Assembly: GCF_000002995.4 (NCBI RefSeq)
Contig: NW_025062479.1
Coordinates: 13,711,721 to 13,775,720, forward strand
Direction of reading: 5' to 3'
Length of the DNA: 64,000 bases
Source of the DNA: Brugia malayi
Taxonomy: Eukaryota > Nematoda > Chromadorea > Rhabditida > Onchocercidae
Part shown: piece by piece, positions 52,862 to 64,000 of the stretch
Numbering within the stretch: the first letter of the stretch is position 1
Layout: every line of letters starts with the position of its first letter
Notes under the pieces: model-generated
What the model saw: only the letters and a program-made list of their open reading frames with translations
Told to the model about the DNA's origin: nothing
Database searches by the model: none
Translations under genes and position numbers: made by a program

Positions 52862-53864
52862 CTGAAAACAAACAAACAAACAAAATGAATGAAGAAAATG
52901 AGGTACACAAAGTATTTTTCACGCATAGCACACAATATGCTTACTATACATGATACTATATAAACGTGACGTATTGTAACCAATATCAAGTGAAAAAATA
53001 TTCGTAAAAAGTATTCCTTTATATATGCACAAAGCGCGTAAGTAACCTTACACAATAACTTGCAAAATAATGCATAATCAATGCGTTTCGACAAAATTAT
53101 GTCTAAAAAGATTATTGTACCTAAGGAAAAAAAAGAACAAAATCGTTGTTACTGCTGAATGACCAATATTATATTTATCACAATAATACATACTAATTAA
53201 TTCACGTCAAATTTACACGTTAATCACAAGAAACCATCGACTTCGAATTCCTGCAAATGCCACTCATTATGCAATTCGCATCCCACACCTAAATAACAGA
53301 CACATTTGGAATGCTTTATCTGGCATTACATTCTCATGCCTCATTCCACGTTGCTTGCGTATGGACTGAATGATTTTACTTGCGGTTCGAGACAGAAATG
53401 AGATGAATTATGTCACTTCAGAAAAAGTTTTAATTCAAAACGGAAATGGAATAGATTGTGTTTTTTTTTTTCAAAACGGAAATGGAATAGAGTGTTCGGG
53501 ATTATGCTCCTTCCTGTTTCCTTTGCATATGTTAACTGATTTCACTGATAATTCAAGATGAAAGTGAAATGAATCATATTACTTTACTTGCAATTCAAAA
53601 CGGAAGTTTCGAAATTTACATATAATTGAATGATTTAACTTGAAATTCAGAACGGAAATGAAACAAATTATATCTCTTTCCCATTCTCTACATTCACCTA
53701 TCATTTTAATGGAGCAAGATTGTCAGAAAGAAATGCAACCGATCATAGATTATACATAATTTTTTATATATTGAGTTAATTAATTATAGATATAATATTA
53801 TGAAAATGAAACATTAAATAATTTCTTCCACTTAAAGTCAATTCTTTATTATCATTATAAATTA
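52862..53864. other. Intergenic between NUP107 and the pseudokinase gene
   Basis: Holds the NUP107 upstream region and, at 53369-53690, a degenerate repeat listed separately. No exon seen. Confidence 0.55.
53369..53690. repeat. Degenerate repeat array with AACGGAAATG core
   Basis: A unit resembling ATGATTTNACTTGNNATTC, then ANAACGGAAATGNAA, then AATTATNTCNCTT occurs near 53369 and near 53630, with partial copies at about 53440, 53472 and 53585. The core TTCAAAACGGAAATGGAATA is exact in two of them. It lies upstream of NUP107 and has no coding capacity. Confidence 0.7.
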
Positions 53865-54834
53865 TTAATGATTATTTTTTTGTTTTGATAGTAGCAAAGA
53901 TGTCTTAGATCTTTTTTCTGGATTTGTTGTCCAACATCCATTTACCAATTTTCTCAACAATGTGGAACTGTTGATGTTATACTAAAAAAGAGAACAAATG
54001 TTAAGAAAAAGGAAAAAGAAATAATAATAATGGAAGTATCATGACTATTTTGTTTTATTTGTTATTTTGTATATTTTGATTTTTTGTCATTTTTTTCTTA
54101 GTTTTAGTTTAATTTTTAAATTCTCACTTTATAATTAGAGGACAATCTTCAGTTTGTATTTTTTTTTAATTCTATTATTATTTTTCTTTTTTTTTTTTCT
54201 ATCGTTTTTTTTTTTTTTTTTTTTTTTGTATTTATTTTATTCTTAGTGCAGTTATCTTTTTTCTTCTAGAATTTTTTAATTTTGTTTTGTTTTTTGTTTT
54301 ATCTTTTATAAGTATTTTTATTTTAGGATTCTGTAAGATATTTTAGATATTTAAGGATTGTTTGTGTTTCTGAGATTTTGGGTTTTTTTTTTTTTAATAA
54401 TAATTTCTGCAGTAATTTCAGTTTCTTCTTTTTTTTGTCCTTTGTTTTCCTTATTTATTTATTTAATTATTGTTATTATTTTTTTGTGAAATAAAATAGA
54501 TGAAAGTGTGGCAATAAAGATTAAAATCCTTAAATTTAAAAGAAAAAATTGAAACTAACTTGGTCGAACAATGGATTTTTATCAATATATTCAAGAATAT
54601 TTTTATCTTCAATTGCTTCATGTGATATTTTCATCATTGAAAATTCATACATTAAAAATGCAAATGCAAATACATTTGATTTCAGCGTTAATAATTTTGT
54701 TGTCAAAACTTCTGGTGCAAGCCAACGTTTATTTGGTAATTTATTTGGATCTACTTCTTTTGTTCTAAATTGCTTTAATTTATTTTTTATTGAATTTAAA
54801 TCAACTTTAATTATTGCAAATAAGCTCAATATAT

Positions 54835-54868
<34 letters not shown>

Positions 54869-56706
54869 ACTCATAGTAATGAAACTATTTTTCTGAAAGC
54901 AATCATTTTTGTTGATGATTAAAAATATTCAAGAATATTTTTACCTTCATATTGTATTATACATTTCAGGTAGTAATTTGTTATCAAAAATTTGTTAAAA
55001 ACTTAAAATAACTTTTAAAAGTTTATTTCCCTTTTATATTAAAAAAAAAGAAAGGAAAAGAAAAAACAAACAAGGGAAAGAATTTTATTTGGCCAAAAAG
55101 ACAAGAAAAAAACAAATGAAAGAATTTACTTGACCATAATTACATGATGAAAGCCATTCATGTAATAAATCGGTTTAGCTATTTTGTCACCTTTTATATC
55201 AACAAGTATATTTTCAGCTTTCAAATTTCCATAAATGACAGGCATCTTTTGACAATGATCTAATGTCTGTGCTATATGTCGTAATATCTGCTTTATGTAA
55301 AAAAAGAAGTTACAAAAAAATACAAAGAAAAAATGATGAAATAAGTTTTTGAAAATTTTCAAATTAAATTTTTCAAATATTTTTTAATTGAATTGATTGA
55401 TTGCATAAATATTCTTAGTGTGAGTAACTTTAAAAAAAAAAAAAAACGAAATTTTCTTTTTTAATTTTTAAAAATTGCTTCTGTAATAAGTATTCCAGGA
55501 AAAAATAAAACTAAGAAAAAAAGAAAAATAATAAAAAGTGGAACTTTTATTCCATTATTCAGATCGATGGTATTCATTTCAAGATATTGCACTAATGAGC
55601 CTTTTTCGCATAATCCATAAACAATATAATAGGGTCGGCCAAAAACCATATGTGCTTCAATGCTTATTGCTGTTTTAGGTCTAATTTGATGTCGAAATGT
55701 ACATACAATATGTAATTCCTAAACATTAAAATAAAAATTTGTTAAATTAATTCTTAAAATTTGTAGAATGACTTTAATGATTAAAAAAAATTCGTCAAAT
55801 TAATTTTTAAAAGCTGTTGAATTTCATTAATATTGTATAAAGTAGAATAATTTAAGTGATTTAAAAAAATTTCAAAATTTGTTAAATTTTATTAATGTTG
55901 TAGGAAGTAAGATAATTTTAAGAACTAACAATGCGAGTGACAACTATTTGATTTTTCTATAAATAAAGAAAGATGATTTTGAAATGGAACTGTTATTGAA
56001 ATAAATTAATTTTTGTATAATATACAATTACTTTTTACAATTGTTTTAAAAATTTGTGCACGAATTTTCCGTATATTTTCAACATTCAAAAAATAAAAGG
56101 AAAAAATCAATTTGTTATTTGATTAAAATTTGATCCATGTATATTAATTATAAAGATTATTTATTCCGTAATTACAAGTAGTCTTGCCATTTTTTTCACG
56201 TAATTTTTACACATTAATTTATGTTATCAGTAAATTATTTCATAAGAAATTTAGATTTTAAGAAATTTAAACTAAATAAAAATGTTACCCGGAATAAATC
56301 ATGAAATATTGCTGCAGTACAATCATCCATTTCTTTTAAACTGATTGGTTGTTTCGTCACTGTTTTAATAAAATTTATTTAGTAAAATAAATTTGGTGAA
56401 ATAACGAGTTGCTTTATAAATCTGAAATTGAAACAGTTTGAATGTAATTAATAATTAAGTTGCAATCACGTGCATACATAAATGCAGATAATAAGTATTG
56501 ACTTTAATGAATAAAGTAATAAATGTTCAAAATTATTAGAACAAGTTTACTGTTGATCGTTCACCTTTGCAAATTAAATTAGCAATACTGATTTCTGATT
56601 TATCTTTAATTTGCATATTTAAAAATGAATATCCAGTTGTCAGGTAACGACATCCCTGACATGGTTGTACTGGTTCTATTAGACGTACATTACATTTTGT
56701 GTTTAT
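53865..56706 (-). CDS. Divergent tyrosine-kinase-like pseudokinase (5' end open)
   Basis: Six minus-strand exons in phase: 56706..56565, 56359..56289, 55718..55545, 55287..55130, 54764..54560, 53981..53865; 288 residues seen. Kinase landmarks in order: a possible beta-3 strand IANLICKV; helix C region FHDLFRELHIVCTFRH; hinge YYIVYGLCEKGSLVQYL; helix E ILRHIAQTLDHCQKM; catalytic loop VIYGNLKAENILV; RWLAPEVLTTKLLTLKSNVFAF; and helix H LVNGCWTTNPEKRSKTS near the stop. The loop reads YGN where active kinases have HRD, DFG is absent (KIAKPIYY), and no Gly-rich loop is seen, while the loop Asn and the APE motif remain. So it should not phosphorylate. The APE/helix F/CW pattern is tyrosine-kinase-like; a receptor guanylyl cyclase kinase-homology domain (HGN loop) was considered, but no cyclase follows. 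The N-terminal part is unresolved. Confidence 0.75.
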
Positions 56707-59673
56707 CTTTAAACAATTTACCTAATGATTAAACATGACTAAACTGACCTATTTACAGTTTAACTAATTAATGATATGATCACAAGCTATGAAATGTGAA
56801 TAAAATACTAACAATAAATAAATTCTAAATTTATTGGATTATATTAAAAGATTTCAATAAATTTAAATATTATATTTGATTAAAAAAACAAAGTCTACTT
56901 TTTTATGCAATTTATATTTTTCAAAGTTTAAATTTGAAAGTTCTTTTCTAATTTGAAATACAAATTTGAAGGTGTTAAAATTTTTAAATCTTATATTTTG
57001 TACAACAACAAAAAAAAAAGTTGAAATAAAGTGAAAGGAATCAGTATTAGGTCAATCATAAAATGTTTCACTCACATTACTCTTTTGACGAATGAATTAA
57101 TCGCTAAACTGATCGATTCTGTAAAAAGTATTCTGAGCTCGATAATAATAATTCCTATCACCTCGTATCTGCAAAAAAAAAAAAAAAAAAATTACCTAAA
57201 AAATGGAAAAAAAAAAATGCATTTTCCATTTGTTTTGGTTCATTTAGTTACATCAGTGACATCCTGATTTAAAATAAAGCAATTAATAAAAAGTAACTAT
57301 TTTAATGTCAATATGATATCAATTTTAAAATAAAGCATTTAACATTGAAAATATCAATTTTAATATCAGTTCTAAAATAAAGCGTATCTTTTTGAAAATA
57401 GCAATTTTAAAATGAAACACTCGACATTAATATGAAGTATATTCAATGAAATTAAGGTATACAAATTTCTCATAAGAAATTTCAGCAGAGAAATACAAAT
57501 CGGTAACTGACCAACCAGTAAACGATTATGAACTGCAAATGAAAATTCAACAACAAATAATATTTTTTATTTCATTTCAATTTTTCAACAATAAATTTGG
57601 CTTGCAAAAAAAATTGAAATTTAATATGCTAATAAAATTTATATTTGATCTGTAGAGCAGAAATTTTCAAGCAGTACAATTGTATCAGTTAATATAAAAA
57701 TTTATTCATTAGATTTTATCGCCCAAATATGAAATTCATTTACTGAGTACTTATTTTTCAATTGTATTAACTAAAAGGTTATAATCTACTTGTTTAATGA
57801 ACTTTCGTTGCTTTATAATCCAAATTTACTTGTAACATTGAAGTTCCGAAGTGATCTTTCAATCTGACAATCACCCTCGTGAGTAAATGAAACAATACTA
57901 TAAATTAACTTTTACTAAAGAGTTATAGTAATAGTTTTTTATTTGTAATCATTAACTTTGCTAATACTCTAACTAATATAGTTAGAGTAACAAAGCTAAA
58001 CTTTAACTAATAAAGCTAAAATCATTGTTTTCATTCAGTTTTTTGAATACTGCAAAGCTTAATTTTTTTGGTTTATCGCAACATCAAAACACTAATTACA
58101 TTCCAACAAATGATGGTATAATAGCAACAATAGAAATGACAACTTAGTGAACATTTAAGTGAACTGTCGGTATAATTTAATATTCAATTTGTTCATTTCT
58201 TTAATATTATTAAGTGGGCATAAAATTTTAAGAACAAACAATAAAGTTATTGCTAAAGTAATGAAATTACGATGACAGTAAACAGCACATTACTTTAAAA
58301 AAAGAACTTCCCATTTCTATTTATTTTTTTTATTCATTTCTATTTATTTCTGGTCGTTCGACAATTTTATTAATTGCTGCAAAATTTGAGCTGCCAGGTA
58401 TATTATTTAAAAATTAACAAATCAAAATTAAAATTCGTAACTGTTATTGATTTTTCATCATTTAATGAATGGTTACTAAATAGATATACAGTAATTTGCA
58501 CGGCATAATATGAATGGGCAATATGGTTACCGATGATCGATTGAAGCAAAAGATGCAAAAAAGTATGAAATATTGAATTCCAGTAGCCAATAGCAGAAAT
58601 TATCACCAACGAATTGGTACCAATAAACGATCACTTCCCAAAAACGTTTAATCACTTAAATCCCCTAATTTTGTTACTGAGTTGTTAATGAGTAAGGTTA
58701 TCATACTGAATGACCAATCTACTGAATGACGAATTCATCAGTTAGAAATTTTTTGAGTATATCCTAATTGCATATATACCCCATTTAATATACTGCTAAT
58801 ATTTGCACAGCATACAAAATGGGAGGAAAACGTTTACAAAAATTTTTACCCAGCAAATAACGAAATGAGATCATCGAAAGTGCAGAAGTTTACGAGCGCA
58901 AAAAATATCTCAGGATAAAAACACATGCAAACAGTTACAACAAAGAATTAAAAAAAAAAAAAAAAAAAACACGTCTTAAGTTTCTTTTTTTCTCACGAAA
59001 CTTTTAAAAAATGTGCTATTAAAATTCCTACAAAAACATAAATACAAAGAGGGAACAAAACAAGAACAAGAAATATAAAAAGTCTCTGGTGCATTTAGGA
59101 AGAAATTTTTCTATCCTCATTATTCTTCCTACTTGCAGAAAGATAACTAGTGAGCGAAGAAGCACAAAAAAAGGTAAAGATATTACTTTATAAATGAAAT
59201 TTATGAAGGAAAGCTAATTACTACCATAATTACAGAAAAACACTTTATAATGAGGACATCACAGTTTATCAAAAACAAAACTATATATTTTGAACGTAGC
59301 AAGAACGTAATATTGATAAAGTCATTAGACAAATTTCTGAAACTGGATTTTTAACCCCGAAATTCCATGGATAACATGACAACACATCAAATAACCTGAT
59401 TTCTAAGTTCAACTTGCTTCTTGGCAACAAATGCAACACAGTTTATCATGCAGCGACTAGAAGAGCTAAAACATTACATCATATCAAAAATGAAGCAACA
59501 CTTCAAAATTACATTTTCTAAAAATTTGAAAGTCCTCTGTCATAAAATATGTTAACATGACTTTTGCAAATTTCTTAGAAAGTTAGTAAGATGAAGCCTT
59601 CTACACTCAGCTATCGATGAAAATCGAATAATTATCAATTTTATAATGAAACAGGAAAAAAGTTGCAAGAAAT
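56707..59673. other. Largely non-coding region between pseudokinase and MRGBP
   Basis: Apart from the candidate exon at 57081-57168, another small minus-strand open stretch at about 57830-57880 (GDCQIERSLRNFNVT before a GTAAAT donor) might belong to the pseudokinase ectodomain or 5' part, but it cannot be joined with confidence. The remainder is AT-rich DNA with poly(A) runs. Confidence 0.4.
57081..57168 (-). CDS. Candidate upstream exon of the pseudokinase gene
   Basis: Bounded by TTTTTTTTGCAG acceptor and AGA|GTAATG donor, open in the frame that joins in phase 0 to exon 56706..56565. It would encode about 29 residues beginning YEVIGIIIIELRILF. It is short, without homology, so weakly supported. 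Confidence 0.3.
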
Positions 59674-60790
59674 TCAGTATCCTAATAAAAATATACCCGA
59701 ATCCCGCTGCTTTCTCCGTAAAGTCGATTGACTACCACTAGTTTGAGGAGCAACAAAACTTCTGTTCAGCTCATCTTTCTTGCGTAACAAATCACCGAAA
59801 TCATCTTCTGGCAAACAGAATTCCGATTGTTCCAACAAACCATCTGGTATTGCCTCATTTTTCTCAATCTCTTTCATATCATACATGTTTTCTAATTTTT
59901 CCCAAATCTGGAATAAAACTTCTAAATGTGTTTTGAAAAAGCAGTATTGAAATAAATCATTTTTGCACCATTTTGCACATCATGTTGAACTCATCCATTG
60001 CTGGTTTAGTTTCTTAAATTTGATTAAAGTATTGTAGCGTTTAACCAAATTAAATCTGCTTGTTTCCTATTAGTGAAATAATCTTGCCACACTCAGCAAG
60101 AGTTACTTTTGTGAACGATAACTGCATCACTTAAGTTATATTTAGTCAACAATGAGGATGAGTCATCATAAAGTTTGCCGTTATAAAGCAAAGTAAAAAA
60201 TTTTAACATGATAGTAGACTGACCAATTCAGCGCTAGGTCTTATTTTATATCTTGGTTTAAAAACACGCGGCCTTCCTGTAGTATTTCTTTTGGCAGTAA
60301 GTTCATGTAAATCTTCTGATGTTAAAACATCCTCAAAATCGGTATCTTCGTCCTCATAAACGTTATTCATGTAATCAACAAGACAACCCATATGAAAATG
60401 TTTTGAAATACCTGAAAAATTCATAGCTACTCATAAACTACTCATAAATTTTCAATGTCCTATTTGCATGGATCTACAAAGAATTAAGAAGTGGAAAAGA
60501 AAAAAAAAAAAGAAAGAAAGAAAAACTAGTTGACAACGATGGAAAATCTTAGATTAAAAAATTGCTATAAGATGCGTAATATCAATGCAAACAGAAGATA
60601 AAATCGTGAGTTTTAAGAATAAAAAATCCATTATAAAATGCTTACCTGCTGGTTTATGAGATAAGAGTTTTTTGAAAAGACGTATTTCGGAATCAATGCA
60701 CCATTCGGATGATGAAGATTGCTGCAATTCTTCAACTTCTATCACTGAACTTTCTCGGCCACTCAGAGACAGTGAATTTTCTTCCTCCAT
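59674..60790 (-). CDS. MRGBP: MRG-binding protein / EAF7, TIP60-NuA4 complex subunit
   Basis: Three minus-strand exons: 60790..60646, 60411..60224, 59907..59674, phase-consistent, 188 residues (human MRGBP 204). The conserved EAF7 domain spans the exons: SSEWCIDSEIRLFKKLLSHKPAG, then ISKHFHMGCLVDYMNN (human NRHFHMICIRDKF), then IWEKLENMYDMKEIEKNEAIP (human [21 protein letters not shown]) and a short acidic FCLPEDDFGDLL. An insert of about 45 residues between the second and third motifs (acidic YEDEDTDFEDV followed by a basic KRNTTGRPRVFKPRYKIRP) is not in the human protein. The subunit binds MRG15 in the TIP60/NuA4 histone acetyltransferase complex. The basic C-terminal tail of the human protein is missing unless a donor at TCG G|GTATAT near 59694 leads to one more exon. 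The ATG follows an ATTTTAG acceptor. Confidence 0.9.
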
Positions 60791-61943
60791 TAGTTTTAAA
60801 ATTCTAAAATGATTCTTACCTAAAAAAAATCACCTAGACAATCAGAAACTAAAAGAATCGCATCGCTTTATCACTTGTACATTAGCAAAATTACAGATAA
60901 TGAAGAAAAGACCGAATCGAACTACGCGATAAACTGAAGAATTCTATTGGTTCTAACTAATATTATGATCATAAACCTTTGATGGTTATATGATTATAAA
61001 ATGGCAGTTTTGATTAATATAAGAATACTAAAAAAAGAGAGACAAAAATCAACGTAATCGGGAACCTCTAGAGATTCTAAATTACAGATCGTTAAATTCT
61101 GTAAAAAAAGTTGTCGAAAAAGTGCAATGATGGAGAAGGCAAACAATATGTTTCTTAAGTGACATTTTGTTCCACTGAATAAAAATGCTTGAGGTAAAGT
61201 TACTTTGTAATACTAGGACAAACATCTTTCCTAGACATGATGCATATATTCGATCAGCTTCTTAGGAAACTATGATAAAAATAATTATATGCATAGCTTA
61301 CTCATTTTAAATTCTTCCCCATATCTATATTCAAAAATTTTTTTTTATATCGTTCATATTCGACCAGCTACTTAGCAAGGTATGGTGACAGAAGCAAAAA
61401 TATAGGTTAAGCTTTATAAAAACAAAAAAATTGTTTAAAAAACCACAAAAAAAAAAAGAATGGAAATATATCCTTTAGAACCATTAACAAATGATCCATT
61501 TGTTTAACATGAAAGATAACTAATTCAGAAATGGACTTTCCATTTCAAAGCAATCACTCTCGACTTTTTTCTAGCATTCAGAAATTCATCCAGTAGAGTG
61601 GACCAATGACAGAAACTCAAGAAAGTAATTTATCACTAAATAAATAAAGTAATCAGCACAACACACTTACGAAAATTCGTATAAAAAATCCATAAAAATA
61701 GGCTTACAAATATCAATATATTTGCTTGAATTCAACATTGCTTTTTCTGAATTAGCCAAAATATTAGCATAAGTAAGCTAAATCCATACAAATTCTGCCA
61801 CTTAAAACACAACAATACCCTCTCAGCTTCAGGAAAAAAAAAAAAAAAAAAAAAACAATAAAATAGACGAGTAGAGAAAGGAAGTGAACTTCAATAAAAG
61901 AAACTGAAAAATAAAAGAGATGCAAATATTCATAACTTACATT

Positions 61944-62230
61944 AAATCGCGCACGTCATCTATCAAGTGGAATTACCATACGCAAATTTTTTACATTACA
62001 GTCTCATACAATGCATTTGGAGGGTACACTTGAACTTTCAAGCGGTAACGAAAAGAACAGAATTAATAAACTTAAATTACACTAACACACGTGCCAACGC
62101 AAACGTGCGCGAAAAGATGAAAAGACGTCGACCAAATCAGTTCAACAAGATTAAAAAAAAAAAAAAAAAGAAACCACATTCGGGAATCTATCCCGTTGTG
62201 TGACTGTCACCGTGCATCATAATGCAATTG
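61944..62230 (-). promoter_or_regulatory. Possible promoter / non-coding first exon of MRGBP
   Basis: This block is clearly richer in CG dinucleotides than its surroundings (CGCGCACG, GTCGACGTC, TGACGTGCGCG on the minus strand). On the minus strand it ends with ATTTAAT|GTAAGTTATG, a consensus donor. Splicing to the ATTTTAG acceptor just upstream of the MRGBP ATG would give a 5'-UTR intron of about 1.1 kb. Inference from sequence composition and splice signals only. Confidence 0.35.
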
Positions 62231-63660
62231 ACGTCCCGCTACCAATCTAACAATTGAGCTTTTCTTATAATGGCATATTTCTACAAGACATTTTGCTAAT
62301 TAATTATGGTTTAACATTTATTAATTGGTTAAATCCTTATAATAGAACAAAGTTCTAGAAATTTTTTATTTAAAGAAAAGCATTCAATTTTTGCATTCAA
62401 AAAAAATTTTTTTTTTAAATTTTACTCTTTATTACAAATCATAGATAATCAGTAAGATAATTTGATCATTTAGTGTTATTTCTATCAGAAATTCTACCGT
62501 TTCAAGATTATTTATGCTTGGGCCTTTTGTTTCTTTTTTCCTGTTTTTCTGATAATTGCCATTTTCTGGAATATTGTTGTTATTAACTTCTCCTGAATTT
62601 TGTTATTGCCGGAAAAAAAATTGACAACTTTTATAGCATATGAAGAAATCTAAGATGCATCTGTTTTAGGGAAAAAAATGAAAATAAAATAAAATAAAAG
62701 GCTCATGATAGTATTCCTAAAACAATGGAATTTTCTTTGTGAATCAGGAAAGAAAAGCTATCAGATTGATCAAATATAAAAAATGCAATGCAAGAATTAA
62801 AATTAGAATTAAAAAAAATATTCCAGAAGGATCAAATATAAAAAATGAAGGATTTGGAATTAAAAAAAAAAAATTTGAAAATAATGTTATTTTAGCCATT
62901 ATAAAAATTATTAAATATTGCATCAACTTTATTTCCTAATACATAAAAATCCTTTAGTAATTAAAATGATTGTTTAGCATTTCAGTATTAAGATATAATA
63001 ATTGTTGTTGTGTCAACAAATATCTGAAAGATATGGCATTTTCATGTTGAATATAAATATATTAAAAAATTCAATTGCTTAAATCAATGTTTTAATTTAG
63101 TTTAATCTAAATTAATGCTAACTGATACAAGATTTTAACAATTTATGCTAATAAAACATATTATCAAAAAATTTTTACTCAAATTCATATAACAAAAAAG
63201 TCAGATAATAAATATAATCAAATAAAAAATCAAATAATCGAGTAATTCATGTCTGATTAGTCTGTAATCAATTATTAAACCCATAAACATTGAAATTGTT
63301 TAAATGAAATAAAATACATATAATAGATTAATAAAAAAAAATCATGCAAACTCCATAACATTGTTGATATCTATTAAAATTTTGAATTTGAAAAAAATAT
63401 CAATTAGCACTATGCTAACTAATATATACTTTTGCTGTTTTCATTATTCTTAATATTTTTTAGAAAATTTACATTTGAGATGATTTAAGGTTTTTTTTTT
63501 TTTTTTTAATTTATTATATTAGCATTTCTCAACTTAAACAAAACGATAATGAATAAAAAATTTTAAAGAAATTTTCGTTTCGATTTTTGTTTGTATGAAA
63601 CAAAAACAAAAAAATAATATTACAGTAATAAGTTTTATGCTTTTCGTGGGAAAAGTTTTT

Positions 63661-63679
63661 TAATAATAATAATAATAAT

Positions 63680-63719
<40 letters not shown>
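63661..63719. repeat. (TAA)n followed by (TA)n microsatellite
   Basis: About eight TAA units followed by an uninterrupted TA run of about 35 bases, then interrupted TATG/TATA to 63735. Confidence 0.95.
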
Positions 63720-63727
<8 letters not shown>

Positions 63728-64000
63728 ATATACATGAAATGTGAAATAATCTTTTGAAATGTTAGATCATTTGAATTAACGTTTTGAGATTTTTTTCTCG
63801 GAGATTGAAATTTAATGATAAGATTTCTTGAGAAAAGTACCACATCATTCTTTAATGCTTTCCCATTCATCATTTTTTCATGTGTCTTTCATTGTATTAA
63901 AAGTTCCTGGGATTTTTCGCTTTTTTTTCCTTTTTGCTGACAACTGATAATCTATTTTTATTTATACTGATAATCTATTTTTTTAAGGATGATTTCGCTT

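Larger units (their letters stand above)
60791..64000. other. Right-end region without a supported coding gene
   Basis: Contains the MRGBP upstream region (possible non-coding first exon at about 61944-62220, listed separately), then AT-rich DNA with a (TAA)n/(TA)n tract at 63661-63719. No conserved protein segment on either strand. Confidence 0.55.

Noticed and set aside
54549..54896. 115-residue plus-strand open frame.
   Set aside because: It is the antisense shadow of the pseudokinase exon with the APE motif and ends in a poly-Lys translation of an A run.
57254..57265. 12-base micro-exon between AAATCAG and GTAACT on the minus strand.
   Set aside because: Too short to be supported by sequence alone; such signals occur by chance in AT-rich DNA.
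63529..63873. 114-residue minus-strand open frame.
   Set aside because: It runs through the (TA)n and (TAA)n microsatellites and has no protein-like composition.

Overview
The window looks like nuclear DNA of a parasitic nematode, most likely of the filarial/spirurid group (inference). It is very AT-rich. Genes are split into many short exons with GT..AG introns and acceptors of the type TTTTCAG or TTTTTAG. Many start codons lie just behind such an acceptor, as expected for spliced-leader trans-splicing. The proteins are animal proteins. No bacterial, viral or transposon gene, tRNA, rRNA or CRISPR array was seen. Gene models were built by hand from conserved motifs and splice phase; joins are phase-consistent unless stated.

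Left part (1-13.3 kb): the 3' end of a protein phosphatase 1 inhibitor-3 gene (PPP1R11, +). It is followed by a small unrecognised one-pass membrane protein (-) and a five-to-six exon alpha-carbonic-anhydrase-like gene (+). That protein has lost its zinc-binding histidines and ends in a GPI-type hydrophobic tail.

Middle (14.4-37.5 kb): a 15-exon PARP2-type poly(ADP-ribose) polymerase (+) carrying two WWE domains in front of the WGR domain; an intronless VPS33B gene (+); a 125-residue Cys-rich one-pass membrane protein (+); the TFIIF beta/RAP30 gene GTF2F2 (-); the UBA-rhomboid-like gene UBAC2 (-); and, head-to-head with UBAC2, a small protein that is just an HDAC6-type ZnF-UBP domain (+). Overlapping and following the ZnF-UBP gene is a mosaic tandem duplication in which both downstream coding exons have been removed from the copy.

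Right part (40.4-64 kb): a 17-exon coiled-coil protein (+) converges on the 18-exon nucleoporin gene NUP107 (-). Next come a divergent tyrosine-kinase-like pseudokinase (-) with the HRD and DFG motifs destroyed, and the MRG-binding/EAF7 subunit of the TIP60/NuA4 acetyltransferase complex (MRGBP, -). A possible non-coding first exon or promoter of MRGBP lies near 61.9-62.2 kb. The last 1.7 kb is AT-rich with a long (TA)n tract.

The genes do not form one pathway. They are mostly housekeeping genes (transcription, nuclear pore, chromatin, DNA repair, ER quality control, endosomal fusion) interspersed with several lineage-divergent membrane or pseudo-enzyme genes, which are the most interesting content.
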